Shown: positions 27,675-36,776, counted from the first letter of the stretch. The stretch: DNA of 64,000 bases from Paenochrobactrum glaciei (GCF_039522165.1 NZ_BAAADE010000001.1:868001-932000), one strand, 5' to 3'. Translations and numbers: made by a program. The notes: generated from the letters alone by a model not told the origin.

Positions 27675-27835
27675 TGTCATCAACACACTGTTGATCGTCA
27701 GCTTTCCCCCCAACTAAAGCTGACCAAAGCCATTTCCCCCACCCCTTTCGGGAAATAGGCGACTTGAGAGTACGACCGTTGTGGCCCTTCCCCCTCGCCA
27801 CGACGGTCAGTACACTTTCTCTCCCCTTCACAGCT
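27675..27835 (+). ncRNA. Candidate small RNA with four hairpins and C-rich loops
   Basis: Four perfect or near-perfect hairpins follow each other: 27679-27695 (ATCAACA/TGTTGAT), 27697-27724 (GTCAGCTTT/AAAGCTGAC, loop CCCCCCAACT), 27732-27756 (ATTTCCC/GGGAAAT, loop CCACCCCTTTC) and 27770-27813 (GTAC-GACCGT-x-GTGGC with its complement, loop CCTTCCCCCTC). Read on the plus strand, the last three loops are runs of C and U that could pair with Shine-Dalgarno sequences, a feature of regulatory RNAs in alphaproteobacteria. No convincing protein is encoded here. The setting between polA and a peptidase resembles what I remember for the rhizobial alpha-r9 (Smr9C) RNA, about 150 nt; that identification is tentative. 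No clear terminator U tract is seen, and strand and ends are inferred. Confidence 0.6.
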
Positions 27836-27924
27836 TAAAGCAAATGCGTAGCGCTTTCATCCTTGCAGCGTAACGACACCTTGCTGTAGTGTCAGGCCTC
27901 TTGTTTTTGAACGTCCAAATCAGG

Positions 27925-27968
27925 TTAGAGCGACCTTTGTGTACCAAGCTTGGCACACGGCGCTCTAA
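27925..27968. repeat. Long imperfect palindrome before the M20 peptidase gene
   Basis: TTAGAGCG (27925-27932) and CGCTCTAA (27961-27968) enclose TGTG/CACA arms around the palindrome CCAAGCTTGG. The AGAGCG/CGCTCT ends resemble short intergenic repeats common in Rhizobiales. It lies 38 bases before the peptidase start and no protein is likely. Confidence 0.45.
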
Positions 27969-28005
27969 TTCCCGAACCGAATTTAACATCAAGTCAGGCT
28001 TTGCA

Positions 28006-29403
28006 ATGTCAACAATCGCTCTCGATCCAGTTTTGTCGCATATTGATACCAGTTTTGACGCCAGTGTTGAGCATTTGTTCGATCTGCTGCGCATCAAATC
28101 TATTTCCACCGATCCGGCTTTTAAAGCTGATTGCCGTCAGGCCGCCGAATGGCTGGTCAAAGACCTGCAATCAATTGGTTTTGATGCAAGCGTTCGCGAC
28201 ACACCAGGTCATCCGATGGTTGTTGCCCATCATGAAGGCCCGACAGATGATGCACCGCATGTGCTTTTCTATGGCCATTATGACGTGCAGCCTGTTGATC
28301 CGCTCAACCTTTGGGAAAATGACCCGTTTGCGCCTGCCGTCAAAGATATGGGCAATGGTCGCAAAATCATGACCGGTCGCGGCACCTCTGACGACAAAGG
28401 CCAGCTGATGACCTTCGTGGAAGCTTGCCGCGCTTATAAAGCCGTGCATGGCAAATTGCCGGTTAAAGTTACCATCCTGTTTGAAGGTGAAGAAGAATCC
28501 GGCTCACCATCTTTGAAGCCGTTTCTGGAACAAAACAAACAAGAACTGAAAGCCGATTGCGCACTTGTTTGCGACACCGGCATGTGGGACGAAAAAACAC
28601 CGGCAATTTCTGTCGGCCTTCGCGGTCTTGTTGGCACCGAAGTCACTGTTTTTGCAGCCGACCGCGATTTGCATTCCGGCTCCTTTGGTGGCGCAGCCGC
28701 CAATCCTATCCATATTTTGAGCAAGATCGTTGCCGATATTCATGATGAAAACGGTCATATCACCATTCCGGGTTTTTATGACGGCGTTGAAGAAACACCA
28801 TCGCAAATCCTGCAGTCATGGGACAATCTCGGTCGCACCGCTGAAAACTTCTTAGGCCCTATCGGCCTTTCCGTTCCAAGCGGTGAAAAAGGCCGCAGCG
28901 TGCTGGAGCTGACATGGGCGCGCCCGACTGCTGAGGTTAACGGCATCACCGGCGGTTATACCGGCGATGGCTTCAAAACTGTTATTGCGGCACAAGCTTC
29001 TGCCAAAATCTCCTTCCGTCTTGTCCATAAGCAAGATCCGGAAAAAATCCGCGCTGCGTTCCATCAGTTTGTTCTCGACAGATTGCCAGCTGATTGCCGC
29101 GCAGAATTTGCCAATCACGGCGGCTCACCAGCTATTCAGCTGCCTTACGATTCATCGCTCGTCAACAAAGCCAAAGACGCATTATCTGACGAATGGCCAA
29201 ATCCGGCAGTTCTCACCGCCATGGGCGGCTCTATTCCGATCGTCGGTGACTTCGACACTTATCTGGGCATGGAATCGCTGCTGGTTGGTTTCGGCCTTGA
29301 AGATGACCGCATCCATTCACCAAACGAAAAATACGAAATCACTTCCTTCCATAAGGGGCAACGCTCATGGGCTCGCATTCTAAACGCCCTGGCACAAAAA
29401 TAA
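28006..29403 (+). CDS. M20 family metallopeptidase (dipeptidase type)
   Basis: Zinc-dependent exopeptidase or dipeptidase of 465 residues, cytoplasmic (no signal peptide). Metal ligands and catalytic residues are in FYGHYDVQPVDP (His and catalytic Asp), GRGTSDDKGQLMTFVEA (bridging Asp), EGEEESGSPSL (general-base and ligand Glu), CDTGMWD, and the C-terminal HSPNEKYEI (ligand His). The insert dimerisation domain is in between (DLHSGSFGGAAANPIHIL). The open frame runs 39 codons further upstream through a palindrome, but MSTIALDPVLSHIDTSF at 28006 is the natural N terminus and CAGG lies before it. The substrate cannot be read from sequence. RNase D follows after 23 bases. Confidence 0.9.
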   Translation: MSTIALDPVLSHIDTSFDASVEHLFDLLRIKSISTDPAFKADCRQAAEWLVKDLQSIGFDASVRDTPGHPMVVAHHEGPTDDAPHVLFYGHYDVQPVDPLNLWENDPFAPAVKDMGNGRKIMTGRGTSDDKGQLMTFVEACRAYKAVHGKLPVKVTILFEGEEESGSPSLKPFLEQNKQELKADCALVCDTGMWDEKTPAISVGLRGLVGTEVTVFAADRDLHSGSFGGAAANPIHILSKIVADIHDENGHITIPGFYDGVEETPSQILQSWDNLGRTAENFLGPIGLSVPSGEKGRSVLELTWARPTAEVNGITGGYTGDGFKTVIAAQASAKISFRLVHKQDPEKIRAAFHQFVLDRLPADCRAEFANHGGSPAIQLPYDSSLVNKAKDALSDEWPNPAVLTAMGGSIPIVGDFDTYLGMESLLVGFGLEDDRIHSPNEKYEITSFHKGQRSWARILNALAQK

Positions 29404-29426
29404 CCCTTAAAAAGAAACGGCATGCA

Positions 29427-30044
29427 ATGACTATTCGCTTTCATAAAAACGATCTGCCTGATTTGAGCAATTATCAGGTAGATTCCGTTGCCATCGACAC
29501 TGAAACTCTGGGGCTCAACCCACTGCGCGACCGCCTATGCGTGGTGCAGATTTCACCAGGTGACGGCACAGCCGATATCATCCAGATTGAAAAGGGGCAA
29601 AAACAGGCTCCCAACCTGATGAAGCTTTTGGGCGATGATAACATCACCAAAATTTTTCACTTCGGCCGCTTTGATATTGCTGTGCTTTATCACACTTTCG
29701 GCATCATGCCGCTGCCGGTTTTCTGCACCAAAATTGCGTCAAAACTGACCCGCACCTATACAGACCGCCACGGCCTGAAGGAAATTTGCGGCGAACTGCT
29801 GGATGTTTCCATTTCCAAACAGCAACAGTCTTCCGACTGGGCAGCAGAAACCCTGTCTCAGGCGCAGCTTGAATATGCCGCTTCTGACGTGCTTTATCTG
29901 CACCGCCTCAAAACCATTCTCGAACAGAGACTGGAACGTGACGGCCGCCAAAAACAAGCCGCAGAATGCTTCAAGTTCCTGCCAACACGTGCAGAACTCG
30001 ACCTGATGGGCTGGGATGAACAGGATATTTTCTCGCACGCCTGA
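29427..30044 (+). CDS. rnd: Ribonuclease D, short form (3'-5' exonuclease)
   Basis: DEDDy-type 3'-5' exoribonuclease that trims structured RNAs such as tRNA precursors. The 205-residue protein holds only the exonuclease domain: SVAIDTETLGLNP (Asp, Glu), IFHFGRFDIAVL (Asp) and LEYAASDVLYLHRL (Tyr, Asp). The HRDC domains of long RNase D are missing, which is usual for this short alphaproteobacterial form. The start MTIRFHKNDLPDLSNY at 29427 is preferred over an overlapping open extension into the peptidase gene (29367). It lies 23 bases after that gene and ends at a clear terminator, so the two may form an operon. Confidence 0.9.
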   Translation: MTIRFHKNDLPDLSNYQVDSVAIDTETLGLNPLRDRLCVVQISPGDGTADIIQIEKGQKQAPNLMKLLGDDNITKIFHFGRFDIAVLYHTFGIMPLPVFCTKIASKLTRTYTDRHGLKEICGELLDVSISKQQQSSDWAAETLSQAQLEYAASDVLYLHRLKTILEQRLERDGRQKQAAECFKFLPTRAELDLMGWDEQDIFSHA

Positions 30045-30077
30045 TGCGCGTCCTTGAGAACACTCAACAGAATCAGC

Positions 30078-30111
30078 AAAAGGCGGCAGAGTGCAACTCT
30101 GTCGCCTTTTT
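30078..30111 (+). terminator. Rho-independent terminator after rnd
   Basis: AAAAGGCGGCAGAG pairs with CTCTGTCGCCTTTT (a near-perfect stem), followed by a T run. Confidence 0.93.
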
Positions 30112-30323
30112 CATTTATATATAATATTTCTTAAAATCAATATTATTGAAAACGACATTATATTTAATTAAAACTCTAATTAGTCAATTATAAATAAAAT
30201 AAATAAGATTAATACAATGAACAATTAAATCCATGTTACATTAATACTACATACATAAACGGCAACACATGAGACCATAGCTTCATTACCTAACCAAAAA
30301 ATATTTTAACAGCTGAGGTTTTC

Positions 30324-31019
30324 ATGAAAAAACTATTGATCACGGCCGCAATTCTTACAGCCACATCCTATACAGCCCACGCCGCTGATGCGATTATGCA
30401 TCATGAGATTATGCCGGTTGCCTTTGAAAACAACCACTCATGGACGGGCGGATATCTGGGTTTTGAAACCGGCTATCAGAACGCGCGTTTCAAAGAGCGT
30501 TTCGATGGCCAATATCATATGCGTCACAAATCCGATGGTCTTTTGGGCGGCATTTATGGCGGCTATAATTTCGAGTTCTGGAACAATATGATCCTCGGTG
30601 TTGATGCCAACCTCACTTATAATGGTGCACGCCAGAACAATGCTTACTCAGTTTTTCTTAATCCCAACGCTACCCGCGATATCAACCATGAGAGCAAGCT
30701 GGAATGGTCGGCAGCCCTGCGCGCGCGTCTCGGTTTTGCGATGGATCGCTGGATGCCTTACATCGCCGGTGGTGTTGCCACTGCCCGAATTAAAAATTCC
30801 ATCTATGACGCGAATTACAATTATCAAAGCGACCGCAACAACATGACCGGTTGGACAGCCGGTGCAGGTGTTGATTATGCGCTGGCCAGCAATACGACAT
30901 TGCGCCTTGAATACCGCCATACGGATTATGGCCGCAAGACATTCGCCATTGATAATTTTAACTATAAAACCAAGGTCAAAACAGACGAATTCCGCATTGG
31001 TGTCGCCTATCGTTTTTAA
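30324..31019 (+). CDS. Outer membrane beta-barrel protein, Omp25/Omp31-like
   Basis: A 231-residue precursor with a clear signal peptide (MKKLLITAAILTATSYTAHA, cleaved before ADA). The mature part is an eight-stranded barrel: alternating aromatic strands such as WTGGYLGFETGYQNA, LLGGIYGGYNFEFW, ALRARLGFAMDRWMPYIAGG and TLRLEYRHTDYG, ending in the barrel-assembly signal FRIGVAYRF. This matches the Omp25/Omp31 group typical of Brucellaceae and Bartonellaceae. Upstream is a roughly 200-base, strongly AT-rich region with no gene, probably holding a strong promoter. Downstream hairpins end the unit. Its exact function (structural or pore) is not determined by sequence. Confidence 0.88.
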   Translation: MKKLLITAAILTATSYTAHAADAIMHHEIMPVAFENNHSWTGGYLGFETGYQNARFKERFDGQYHMRHKSDGLLGGIYGGYNFEFWNNMILGVDANLTYNGARQNNAYSVFLNPNATRDINHESKLEWSAALRARLGFAMDRWMPYIAGGVATARIKNSIYDANYNYQSDRNNMTGWTAGAGVDYALASNTTLRLEYRHTDYGRKTFAIDNFNYKTKVKTDEFRIGVAYRF

Positions 31020-31045
31020 GATGTGATCTTTCACATCTCTCAAAG

Positions 31046-31088
31046 CCTGCCTTGATCAACACCTCCATGATCAGGGCAGGTTTATTTT
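31046..31088 (+). terminator. Terminator after the outer membrane protein gene
   Basis: CCTGCCTTGATCA pairs with TGATCAGGGCAGG (one mismatched pair), followed by TTTATTTTA. A second small perfect hairpin (GATGTGA/TCACATC) lies immediately before it at the stop codon (31020-31037). Confidence 0.85.
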
Positions 31089-31195
31089 ATCAACCATAGC
31101 GATAAATCAATTTCTTCTGTTTACCCCCCTTTAAACTGCCGCAATTATCATACACAGCAGACAAAAATTATTAGCCGGGCAGAATCTGATCACGC

Positions 31196-33376
31196 ATGTC
31201 GTCACGTAAAAATAATAACAATCGCATTGAGCCGAGCTTTGGCGGCTCAAAACCAAAAAATGACCATGATGATTTTCGTGCAGACGAAAGCGATCGCACA
31301 TCCGGCAGACGCCCGCCTCAATCCCAAAAGCCATCTAAACAATCCGGCAAACGCTCCAGAAAGAAACCCGTAGGCTTCTGGAGTAGATTACGCCGGATAA
31401 TTTACTGGTTTATGGTGCTCGGACTTTGGGGCGCCATCGCCTTTGCTGGCCTATTAGTTTATTTTGCTGCCAAAATGCCACCGACAACCGATTGGGAAAT
31501 TCCTGACCGTCCGCCTAATGTCAAAATTCTGGATGTAAATGGCAATCTGATTGCCAATCGCGGCACCACCGGCGGCGAGGCTGTCGGCCTGCATGATATG
31601 TCGCCTTACATTCCGCAAGCTGTTGTGGCTATTGAAGACAGACGCTTCTATTCACATTTCGGCATTGATCCGATTGGGCTGGCGCGTGCTGTTGTCACTA
31701 ACATCACCAAAGGACGCTCGGCACAAGGCGGCTCTACCCTCACTCAACAGCTGGCCAAAAACCTGTTCCTTTCACCTGAACGCACGATTGAGCGCAAGGT
31801 GCAGGAAGCTATGCTCGCTTTATGGCTTGAGCATAAATATACCAAAGACCAGATTTTGGAGATGTATCTCAACCGCGTCTATTTGGGCTCCGGTGCCTTT
31901 GGTGTTGATGCCGCATCCCGCCGTTATTTTGATAAATCTGCCCGCGATGTCACGCTGATTGAAGCGGCAACCATTGCCGGTCTTTTGAAAGCGCCATCCC
32001 GTCTGTCGCCAGCACGCGACCCGCAGGCAGCATCTGACCGCGCCAAGCTGGTACTGGCTGCCATGCGTGATCAGGGCATGATTAATGACACCGATCAGGC
32101 AATTGCCGAAAGCGAACCGCCAACCCGCGCGGCCAGCTATTGGCAGGGTTCGGAAAACTACGCCGCTGACCGCATTGTCGGCTCATTGAAAAACCTGATC
32201 GGCGATGTGCATGACGACATCACCGTTCAGACCACCATCGATATGAACCTGCAACAAACCGGCGAAGAGATCATTCGTGACCTTATTTCGCAAAACAAAG
32301 ACAAGATGCAGGTCAGCCAAGGCGCGCTTGTTTCCATCGATGCGACAGGTGCTGTGCGCGCATGGATCGGCGGTTATGATTATGCTGCCAGCCAGTTTGA
32401 CCGTGCAAGTGATGCACGCCGTCAGCCAGCCTCTTCCTTCAAGCCCTTTGTCTATCTGACAGCGCTTGAACAGGGTCGCACACCGGATTCGGTGCGCAAT
32501 GATGCGCCAATCCGCATCGGCAAATGGACACCGGGCAATGACAGCGGCAAATATATGGGCGAAGTCACCCTTGCCACAGCCCTCTCCCACTCGCTCAATT
32601 CCGTTGCCGCGCAATTGGTGATGGAAGTGGGCCCGCAAGCGGTTATCGACACCGCGCACCGTCTCGGCATCCAGTCAAACCTTGTCAACAATGCTTCATT
32701 GGCGCTTGGTACGTCTGAAGTGTCATTGGTAGAACTCACCGATGCCTACGTGCCTTTTGCCAATGGCGGTTATAGTGCACCGCCATATATGATTGAAAAA
32801 GTCACCACCAATGACGGCACCGTGCTTTATCAGCGCGACAATAATATGGGGCCACGTGTCATTGACGACCGCAATATCGGCATGATGAACGCGATGCTGA
32901 GCCGCACCGTTGAAGATGGCACAGCCAAACGCGCACAATTCGGCTGGCCAGCAGCAGGTAAAACCGGCACGGGGCAAAACTTCCGCGATGCATGGTTTAT
33001 CGGTTACACCTCAAACCTCACCACCGGCATCTGGTTTGGTAATGATGACGGCAAGCCGATGAAACGCGTCTTCGGCTCCACCTTGCCGGTAACCGCATGG
33101 AAAAGCTTCATGACAGCCGCGCATAAAGGCGTGCCGATTGCGCCGCTTCCGGGCTCATACCAGATTGAAAATATCGTACCGGGCGGCAGTGATAATATGC
33201 CGGATATTGATGCGCCATTCGGTGGTTATGACGGCCAGAATATGCCGCAGGATGATGACGGCTATTGGCCGCCAGCACCCGAAACCACCCAACCCGGCGC
33301 CGCTATTGATGATAATACACCGGCGCAACCAGCCAACAAGCCAACCACTTTGCTTGATATTATCATGGGCAATTAA
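31196..33376 (+). CDS. Class A penicillin-binding protein (PBP1A-type)
   Basis: Bifunctional peptidoglycan synthase of 726 residues anchored in the inner membrane. A basic, polar cytoplasmic leader (about 60 residues) precedes one membrane segment (WFMVLGLWGAIAFAGLLVYF). The glycosyltransferase domain has VVAIEDRRFYSHFGIDPIG with the catalytic Glu and GGSTLTQQLAKNLFL. The transpeptidase domain has the active-site SSFKPF (SxxK), SHSLNS (SxN) and AAGKTGTGQNF (KTG). The tail is rich in Pro, Asp and Gln. All catalytic motifs are intact. It is monocistronic, between the outer membrane protein terminator and a bidirectional terminator shared with glpK. Confidence 0.93.
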   Translation: MSSRKNNNNRIEPSFGGSKPKNDHDDFRADESDRTSGRRPPQSQKPSKQSGKRSRKKPVGFWSRLRRIIYWFMVLGLWGAIAFAGLLVYFAAKMPPTTDWEIPDRPPNVKILDVNGNLIANRGTTGGEAVGLHDMSPYIPQAVVAIEDRRFYSHFGIDPIGLARAVVTNITKGRSAQGGSTLTQQLAKNLFLSPERTIERKVQEAMLALWLEHKYTKDQILEMYLNRVYLGSGAFGVDAASRRYFDKSARDVTLIEAATIAGLLKAPSRLSPARDPQAASDRAKLVLAAMRDQGMINDTDQAIAESEPPTRAASYWQGSENYAADRIVGSLKNLIGDVHDDITVQTTIDMNLQQTGEEIIRDLISQNKDKMQVSQGALVSIDATGAVRAWIGGYDYAASQFDRASDARRQPASSFKPFVYLTALEQGRTPDSVRNDAPIRIGKWTPGNDSGKYMGEVTLATALSHSLNSVAAQLVMEVGPQAVIDTAHRLGIQSNLVNNASLALGTSEVSLVELTDAYVPFANGGYSAPPYMIEKVTTNDGTVLYQRDNNMGPRVIDDRNIGMMNAMLSRTVEDGTAKRAQFGWPAAGKTGTGQNFRDAWFIGYTSNLTTGIWFGNDDGKPMKRVFGSTLPVTAWKSFMTAAHKGVPIAPLPGSYQIENIVPGGSDNMPDIDAPFGGYDGQNMPQDDDGYWPPAPETTQPGAAIDDNTPAQPANKPTTLLDIIMGN

Positions 33377-33401
33377 AGCAAAAACTGCTTATTTAAAAAC
33401 C

Positions 33402-33435
33402 AAAGACTGCGCCATATTTAAGCGCAGTCTTTTTC
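33402..33435. terminator. Bidirectional terminator between the PBP gene and glpK
   Basis: AAAGACTGCGC and GCGCAGTCTTT form a perfect 11-bp stem with A and T runs on both sides, placed between two convergent genes. Confidence 0.93.
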
Positions 33436-33445
33436 ATTTTCAGCG

Positions 33446-34936
33446 TCATGAATGCGTCAAAGTGCGTGACAGGGCATCTTTCCAGCCAGCCATTTTACGT
33501 GAGCGCTCCGCCTCATCCATTTGAGGTGCAAAGCGACGCTCTAATGCCCATGTTTTGGCAAAGTCTTCTGCATCCGGCCAAAGCCCTGCCTTTGAACCGG
33601 CAAGCCATGCGGCACCCAATGCTGTGGTTTCCAGAATTTCGGGACGATCCACCTCAACATTGAGAATGTCGGCCAGACGCTGCATTGTCCAATCAGAGGC
33701 CACCATACCGCCATCAACACGAAGCACAGTTTGCGAAGCATTGTGCCAGTCTTTTTGCATGGCCTGCAATAAATCAGCCGTTTGATAAGCAACCGATTCC
33801 AGTGCTGCACGGCAAAATTCGGCAGCCCCCGTATTGCGCGTTAAGCCATAGATGGCTCCGCGTGCATCTGCATCCCAATGCGGCGCACCAAGTCCGACAA
33901 AAGCCGGAACCAGATAAACATCCTGATGCGGATCAGCCTGATCTGCCAGCTTGCCGGACTGATCGGCACTTTCAATCATTTTCAAACCATCGCGCAACCA
34001 TTGCACCGCCGCACCGGCAATGAAAATCGAGCCTTCCAGCGCATAAGCAACTTTGCCGTTCAGACGATAAGCAACCGTGGTCAATAAGCGGTTTTGCGAG
34101 CGCACAATATCGCCGCCGGTATTAATCAGCGCAAAACATCCCGTTCCATAGGTGGATTTTACCATGCCCGGTTTAAAGCAAGCCTGCCCCATTAAGGCTG
34201 CATGCTGATCACCAGCCACACCCATAATTGGAATTTCCGCCCCTAAAATTTCTGCGCTTGTGACCCCAAAGTTATCGGCACAATCTTTCACGTCCGGCAG
34301 CATCGCACGCGGAATATTAAATAAGCGCAGCAATTCCTCATCCCAGTCTTGTTCAGCAATATTGAAAAGCTGGGTGCGCGAGGCATTGGTGGCATCGGTT
34401 GCATGAACCTGTCCGCCCGTGAGCCGCCAGATCAGGAAACAATCAATCGTGCCGAAAAGTAAATCGCCTTTTTCAGCGCGTGCCCGCGCACCCGCCACAT
34501 GATCTAAAATCCAGCTTATTTTGCTGGCCGAAAAATAAGGATCAAGCAACAGGCCGGTTTTAGCAACCACCATGTCTTCATGGCCGCTATCGCGCAATTG
34601 CGTACAAAATGCAGCGGTGCGTCTGTCTTGCCAGACAATCGCATTATAAAGCGGGCGGCCGGTATGTTTATCCCATACCACCACGGTTTCACGCTGATTG
34701 GTAATGCCGATGGCGGCAACCTGTCCGGCCTCAATATGCGCATTGCGGATAGCCTGACGGCTTGTTTCCACCACCGTGCGCCAGATATCTTCCGGGTCAT
34801 GCTCAACCCAACCGGATTGAGGGAAATGCTGCTGGAATTCTTCCTGCCCAACCCCGACCACACGACGCCTTTGATTGAACACAATACTGCGTGTTGATGT
34901 GGTGCCCTGATCAATTGCTAATATAAATTGTTGCAT
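33446..34936 (-). CDS. glpK: Glycerol kinase
   Basis: Phosphorylates glycerol to glycerol 3-phosphate. The 496-residue FGGY kinase starts MQQFILAIDQGTTSTRSIVF, carries the conserved GWVEHDPEDIW, GITNQRETVVVWDK, the second signature YLVPAFVGLGAPHWDADARG and VDGGMVASDWTMQ. Length and motifs match GlpK. A rare point is that no glycerol facilitator or glpD lies beside it. AGGGCA lies about six bases before the ATG. It is divergent from the dehydrogenase-kinase pair across about 110 bases. Confidence 0.95.
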   Translation of the reverse strand: MQQFILAIDQGTTSTRSIVFNQRRRVVGVGQEEFQQHFPQSGWVEHDPEDIWRTVVETSRQAIRNAHIEAGQVAAIGITNQRETVVVWDKHTGRPLYNAIVWQDRRTAAFCTQLRDSGHEDMVVAKTGLLLDPYFSASKISWILDHVAGARARAEKGDLLFGTIDCFLIWRLTGGQVHATDATNASRTQLFNIAEQDWDEELLRLFNIPRAMLPDVKDCADNFGVTSAEILGAEIPIMGVAGDQHAALMGQACFKPGMVKSTYGTGCFALINTGGDIVRSQNRLLTTVAYRLNGKVAYALEGSIFIAGAAVQWLRDGLKMIESADQSGKLADQADPHQDVYLVPAFVGLGAPHWDADARGAIYGLTRNTGAAEFCRAALESVAYQTADLLQAMQKDWHNASQTVLRVDGGMVASDWTMQRLADILNVEVDRPEILETTALGAAWLAGSKAGLWPDAEDFAKTWALERRFAPQMDEAERSRKMAGWKDALSRTLTHS

Positions 34937-35045
34937 ATGCCCTCCGTAAATAAAATCAAACTACGGATTAACCGCGATATGATCAATAAGACTACTCGAA
35001 TTCCTTTAGCCAATAGGCTATTCAAGGTTGAACAGTGAGGCAATT

Positions 35046-35792
35046 ATGAGTGATTCAGAGCGTAAAACTCTTGTATTGACCGGCGCCAGCCGTGGTATCG
35101 GCCATGCCACCGTCAAAAGATTTTCCAAAGCCGGATGGCGGGTTATCACCTGCTCCCGTCAGGATTTTTCTGAAAATTGTCCGTGGCCAGCTGGCCCTGA
35201 AGACCATATCAAGATTGATCTGGCCGATGCAGAAGATATTGGTCGCGGTATTGCTGAAATCCGCCGCCGCCTTGAGGCTCAGGGAAGCAAGCTGCACGCG
35301 CTTGTCAACAATGCCGGCATTTCGCCCAAAGCTGAAGGCGGCCGCCGCCTCAACTCCTTAGAAACACCGATGCAGGTCTGGCGCGATGTGTTTCAGGTTA
35401 ACTTCATGGCTCCCATCATGCTGGGGCGCGGGCTTTTCAAAGAGTTGGAAGCAGCACAAGGCTCCATCGTTAATGTGACCTCTATTGCCGGTAGTCGCGT
35501 GCATCCTTTTGCCGGAACAGCCTACTCCACCTCCAAGGCAGCGCTTGCATCGCTGACCCGCGAGATGGCATCAGATTTTGGCCCGCATGGTATCCGCGTT
35601 AATGCGATTGCACCGGGTGAGATTGACACATCCATCCTTTCACCCGGCACTGAAAAACTGGTTGAACAATTGCCGCTGCGCCGCCTCGGCCAGACCTCGG
35701 AAGTGGCTGAAACCATCTATTATCTTTGCACCGATGCCTCATCCTATGTCACCGGCTCGGAAATCCACATCAATGGCGGGCAACACGTCTAA
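35046..35792 (+). CDS. Short-chain dehydrogenase/reductase
   Basis: A 248-residue classical SDR: NAD(P)-binding LVLTGASRGIGHATV, NNAGISP, the catalytic serine in VNVTSIAGS, the Tyr and Lys in YSTSKAALASL and the C-terminal YVTGSEIHINGGQHV. GAGG lies eight bases before the ATG at 35046. The substrate cannot be deduced; annotations for this type range from 3-oxoacyl-ACP reductase to sugar or polyol dehydrogenases. The sugar kinase gene follows after 25 bases, so the pair may act on a sugar or polyol: oxidation to a ketose, then phosphorylation. This is inference. Confidence 0.88.
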   Translation: MSDSERKTLVLTGASRGIGHATVKRFSKAGWRVITCSRQDFSENCPWPAGPEDHIKIDLADAEDIGRGIAEIRRRLEAQGSKLHALVNNAGISPKAEGGRRLNSLETPMQVWRDVFQVNFMAPIMLGRGLFKELEAAQGSIVNVTSIAGSRVHPFAGTAYSTSKAALASLTREMASDFGPHGIRVNAIAPGEIDTSILSPGTEKLVEQLPLRRLGQTSEVAETIYYLCTDASSYVTGSEIHINGGQHV

Positions 35793-35817
35793 AAACTGAT
35801 AAAACGGGGAGGATAAA

Positions 35818-36747
35818 ATGATCCTGTGCTGCGGCGAAGCTTTGATTGATATGATAGCGGAGATCAATGCCACAGGCGAACCCGTTTTCAAGCCCCATGC
35901 AGGCGGCGCAATTTTCAACAGCGCCGTCGCCATTGGCCGCCTTGGCGTGCCTTCCGGTTTGCTCACCGGCCTGTCATCCGATTTCTTCGGTGAAGTGTTG
36001 CGCGGCACTATGGCCGCCTCCCATGTCAGTGACAAATACACAATACAATCCGACCGCCCGACAACGCTTGCCTTTGTGCGCCTTGTCAATGGTCAGGCAT
36101 CCTATGCTTTTTACGATGAAAACACCGCCACACGCTTGCTGCATATCGACGATGTGCCAGAGTTGGACGATGAAGTATCCGCCCTGCTTTTTGGCGGCAT
36201 CAGCCTGATTTCCGAACCATGTGCCAGCACATTTGAAGCACTGATGATGCGGGAAAAATCCAAACGTGTCATTATGCTTGACCCTAATATCCGTGCCAAT
36301 TTCATCCAGGACCGTGAAAGCTATCTGGCGCGCCTCAACCGCATGATTAAACACGCCGATATCATCAAATTATCAGATGAGGATTTAGGCTGGTTTGCCA
36401 ATCAAAATGACGAAGACGACCACGATGCCAAGATTGATGAATGGCTTGCCCAAGGCGTTAAGCTGATTGTCATTACCCGCGGTGCCAATGGAGCTGACGC
36501 TTATACATCACACGGCAAACTATCGGTCGCCGCGCAAAAAGTGGATGTGGTTGATACGGTTGGTGCAGGCGACACTGTCAATGCCGGTATTCTGGCAAGC
36601 CTCTACAACCAGCAGCTTTTAAACAAAAAAGCCGTTGCTAAACTCTCTGATATGGCAATTTTGCAAGCCCTGCGCCTTGGTATTGATGCGGCATCCGTTA
36701 CAATTTCCCGTGCCGGAGCCAATCCGCCATGGGCGCATGAGCTTTAA
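35818..36747 (+). CDS. PfkB family sugar kinase, fructokinase-like
   Basis: A 309-residue ribokinase-fold kinase: MILCCGEALIDMIAE at the N terminus, the substrate-binding GGAIFNSAVAIGRLGVPSG, LDPNIRANFI, IKLSDEDL, VITRGANGADAY and the anion-hole and catalytic base VVDTVGAGDTVNAGIL. These features match fructokinases of Rhizobiales, but other ketose or carbohydrate substrates are possible. A strong ribosome binding site (GGGGAGG) precedes the start. It is cotranscribed with the SDR gene. The stop lies 29 bases from the end of the convergent pncB. Confidence 0.88.
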   Translation: MILCCGEALIDMIAEINATGEPVFKPHAGGAIFNSAVAIGRLGVPSGLLTGLSSDFFGEVLRGTMAASHVSDKYTIQSDRPTTLAFVRLVNGQASYAFYDENTATRLLHIDDVPELDDEVSALLFGGISLISEPCASTFEALMMREKSKRVIMLDPNIRANFIQDRESYLARLNRMIKHADIIKLSDEDLGWFANQNDEDDHDAKIDEWLAQGVKLIVITRGANGADAYTSHGKLSVAAQKVDVVDTVGAGDTVNAGILASLYNQQLLNKKAVAKLSDMAILQALRLGIDAASVTISRAGANPPWAHEL

Positions 36748-36776
36748 TCATCACTCGTTTTAAGGGTGCGGGATAA

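Noticed and set aside
27675..27835. 6S RNA
   Set aside because: 6S RNA is one long rod with a central bubble; here there are separate short hairpins with C-rich loops.
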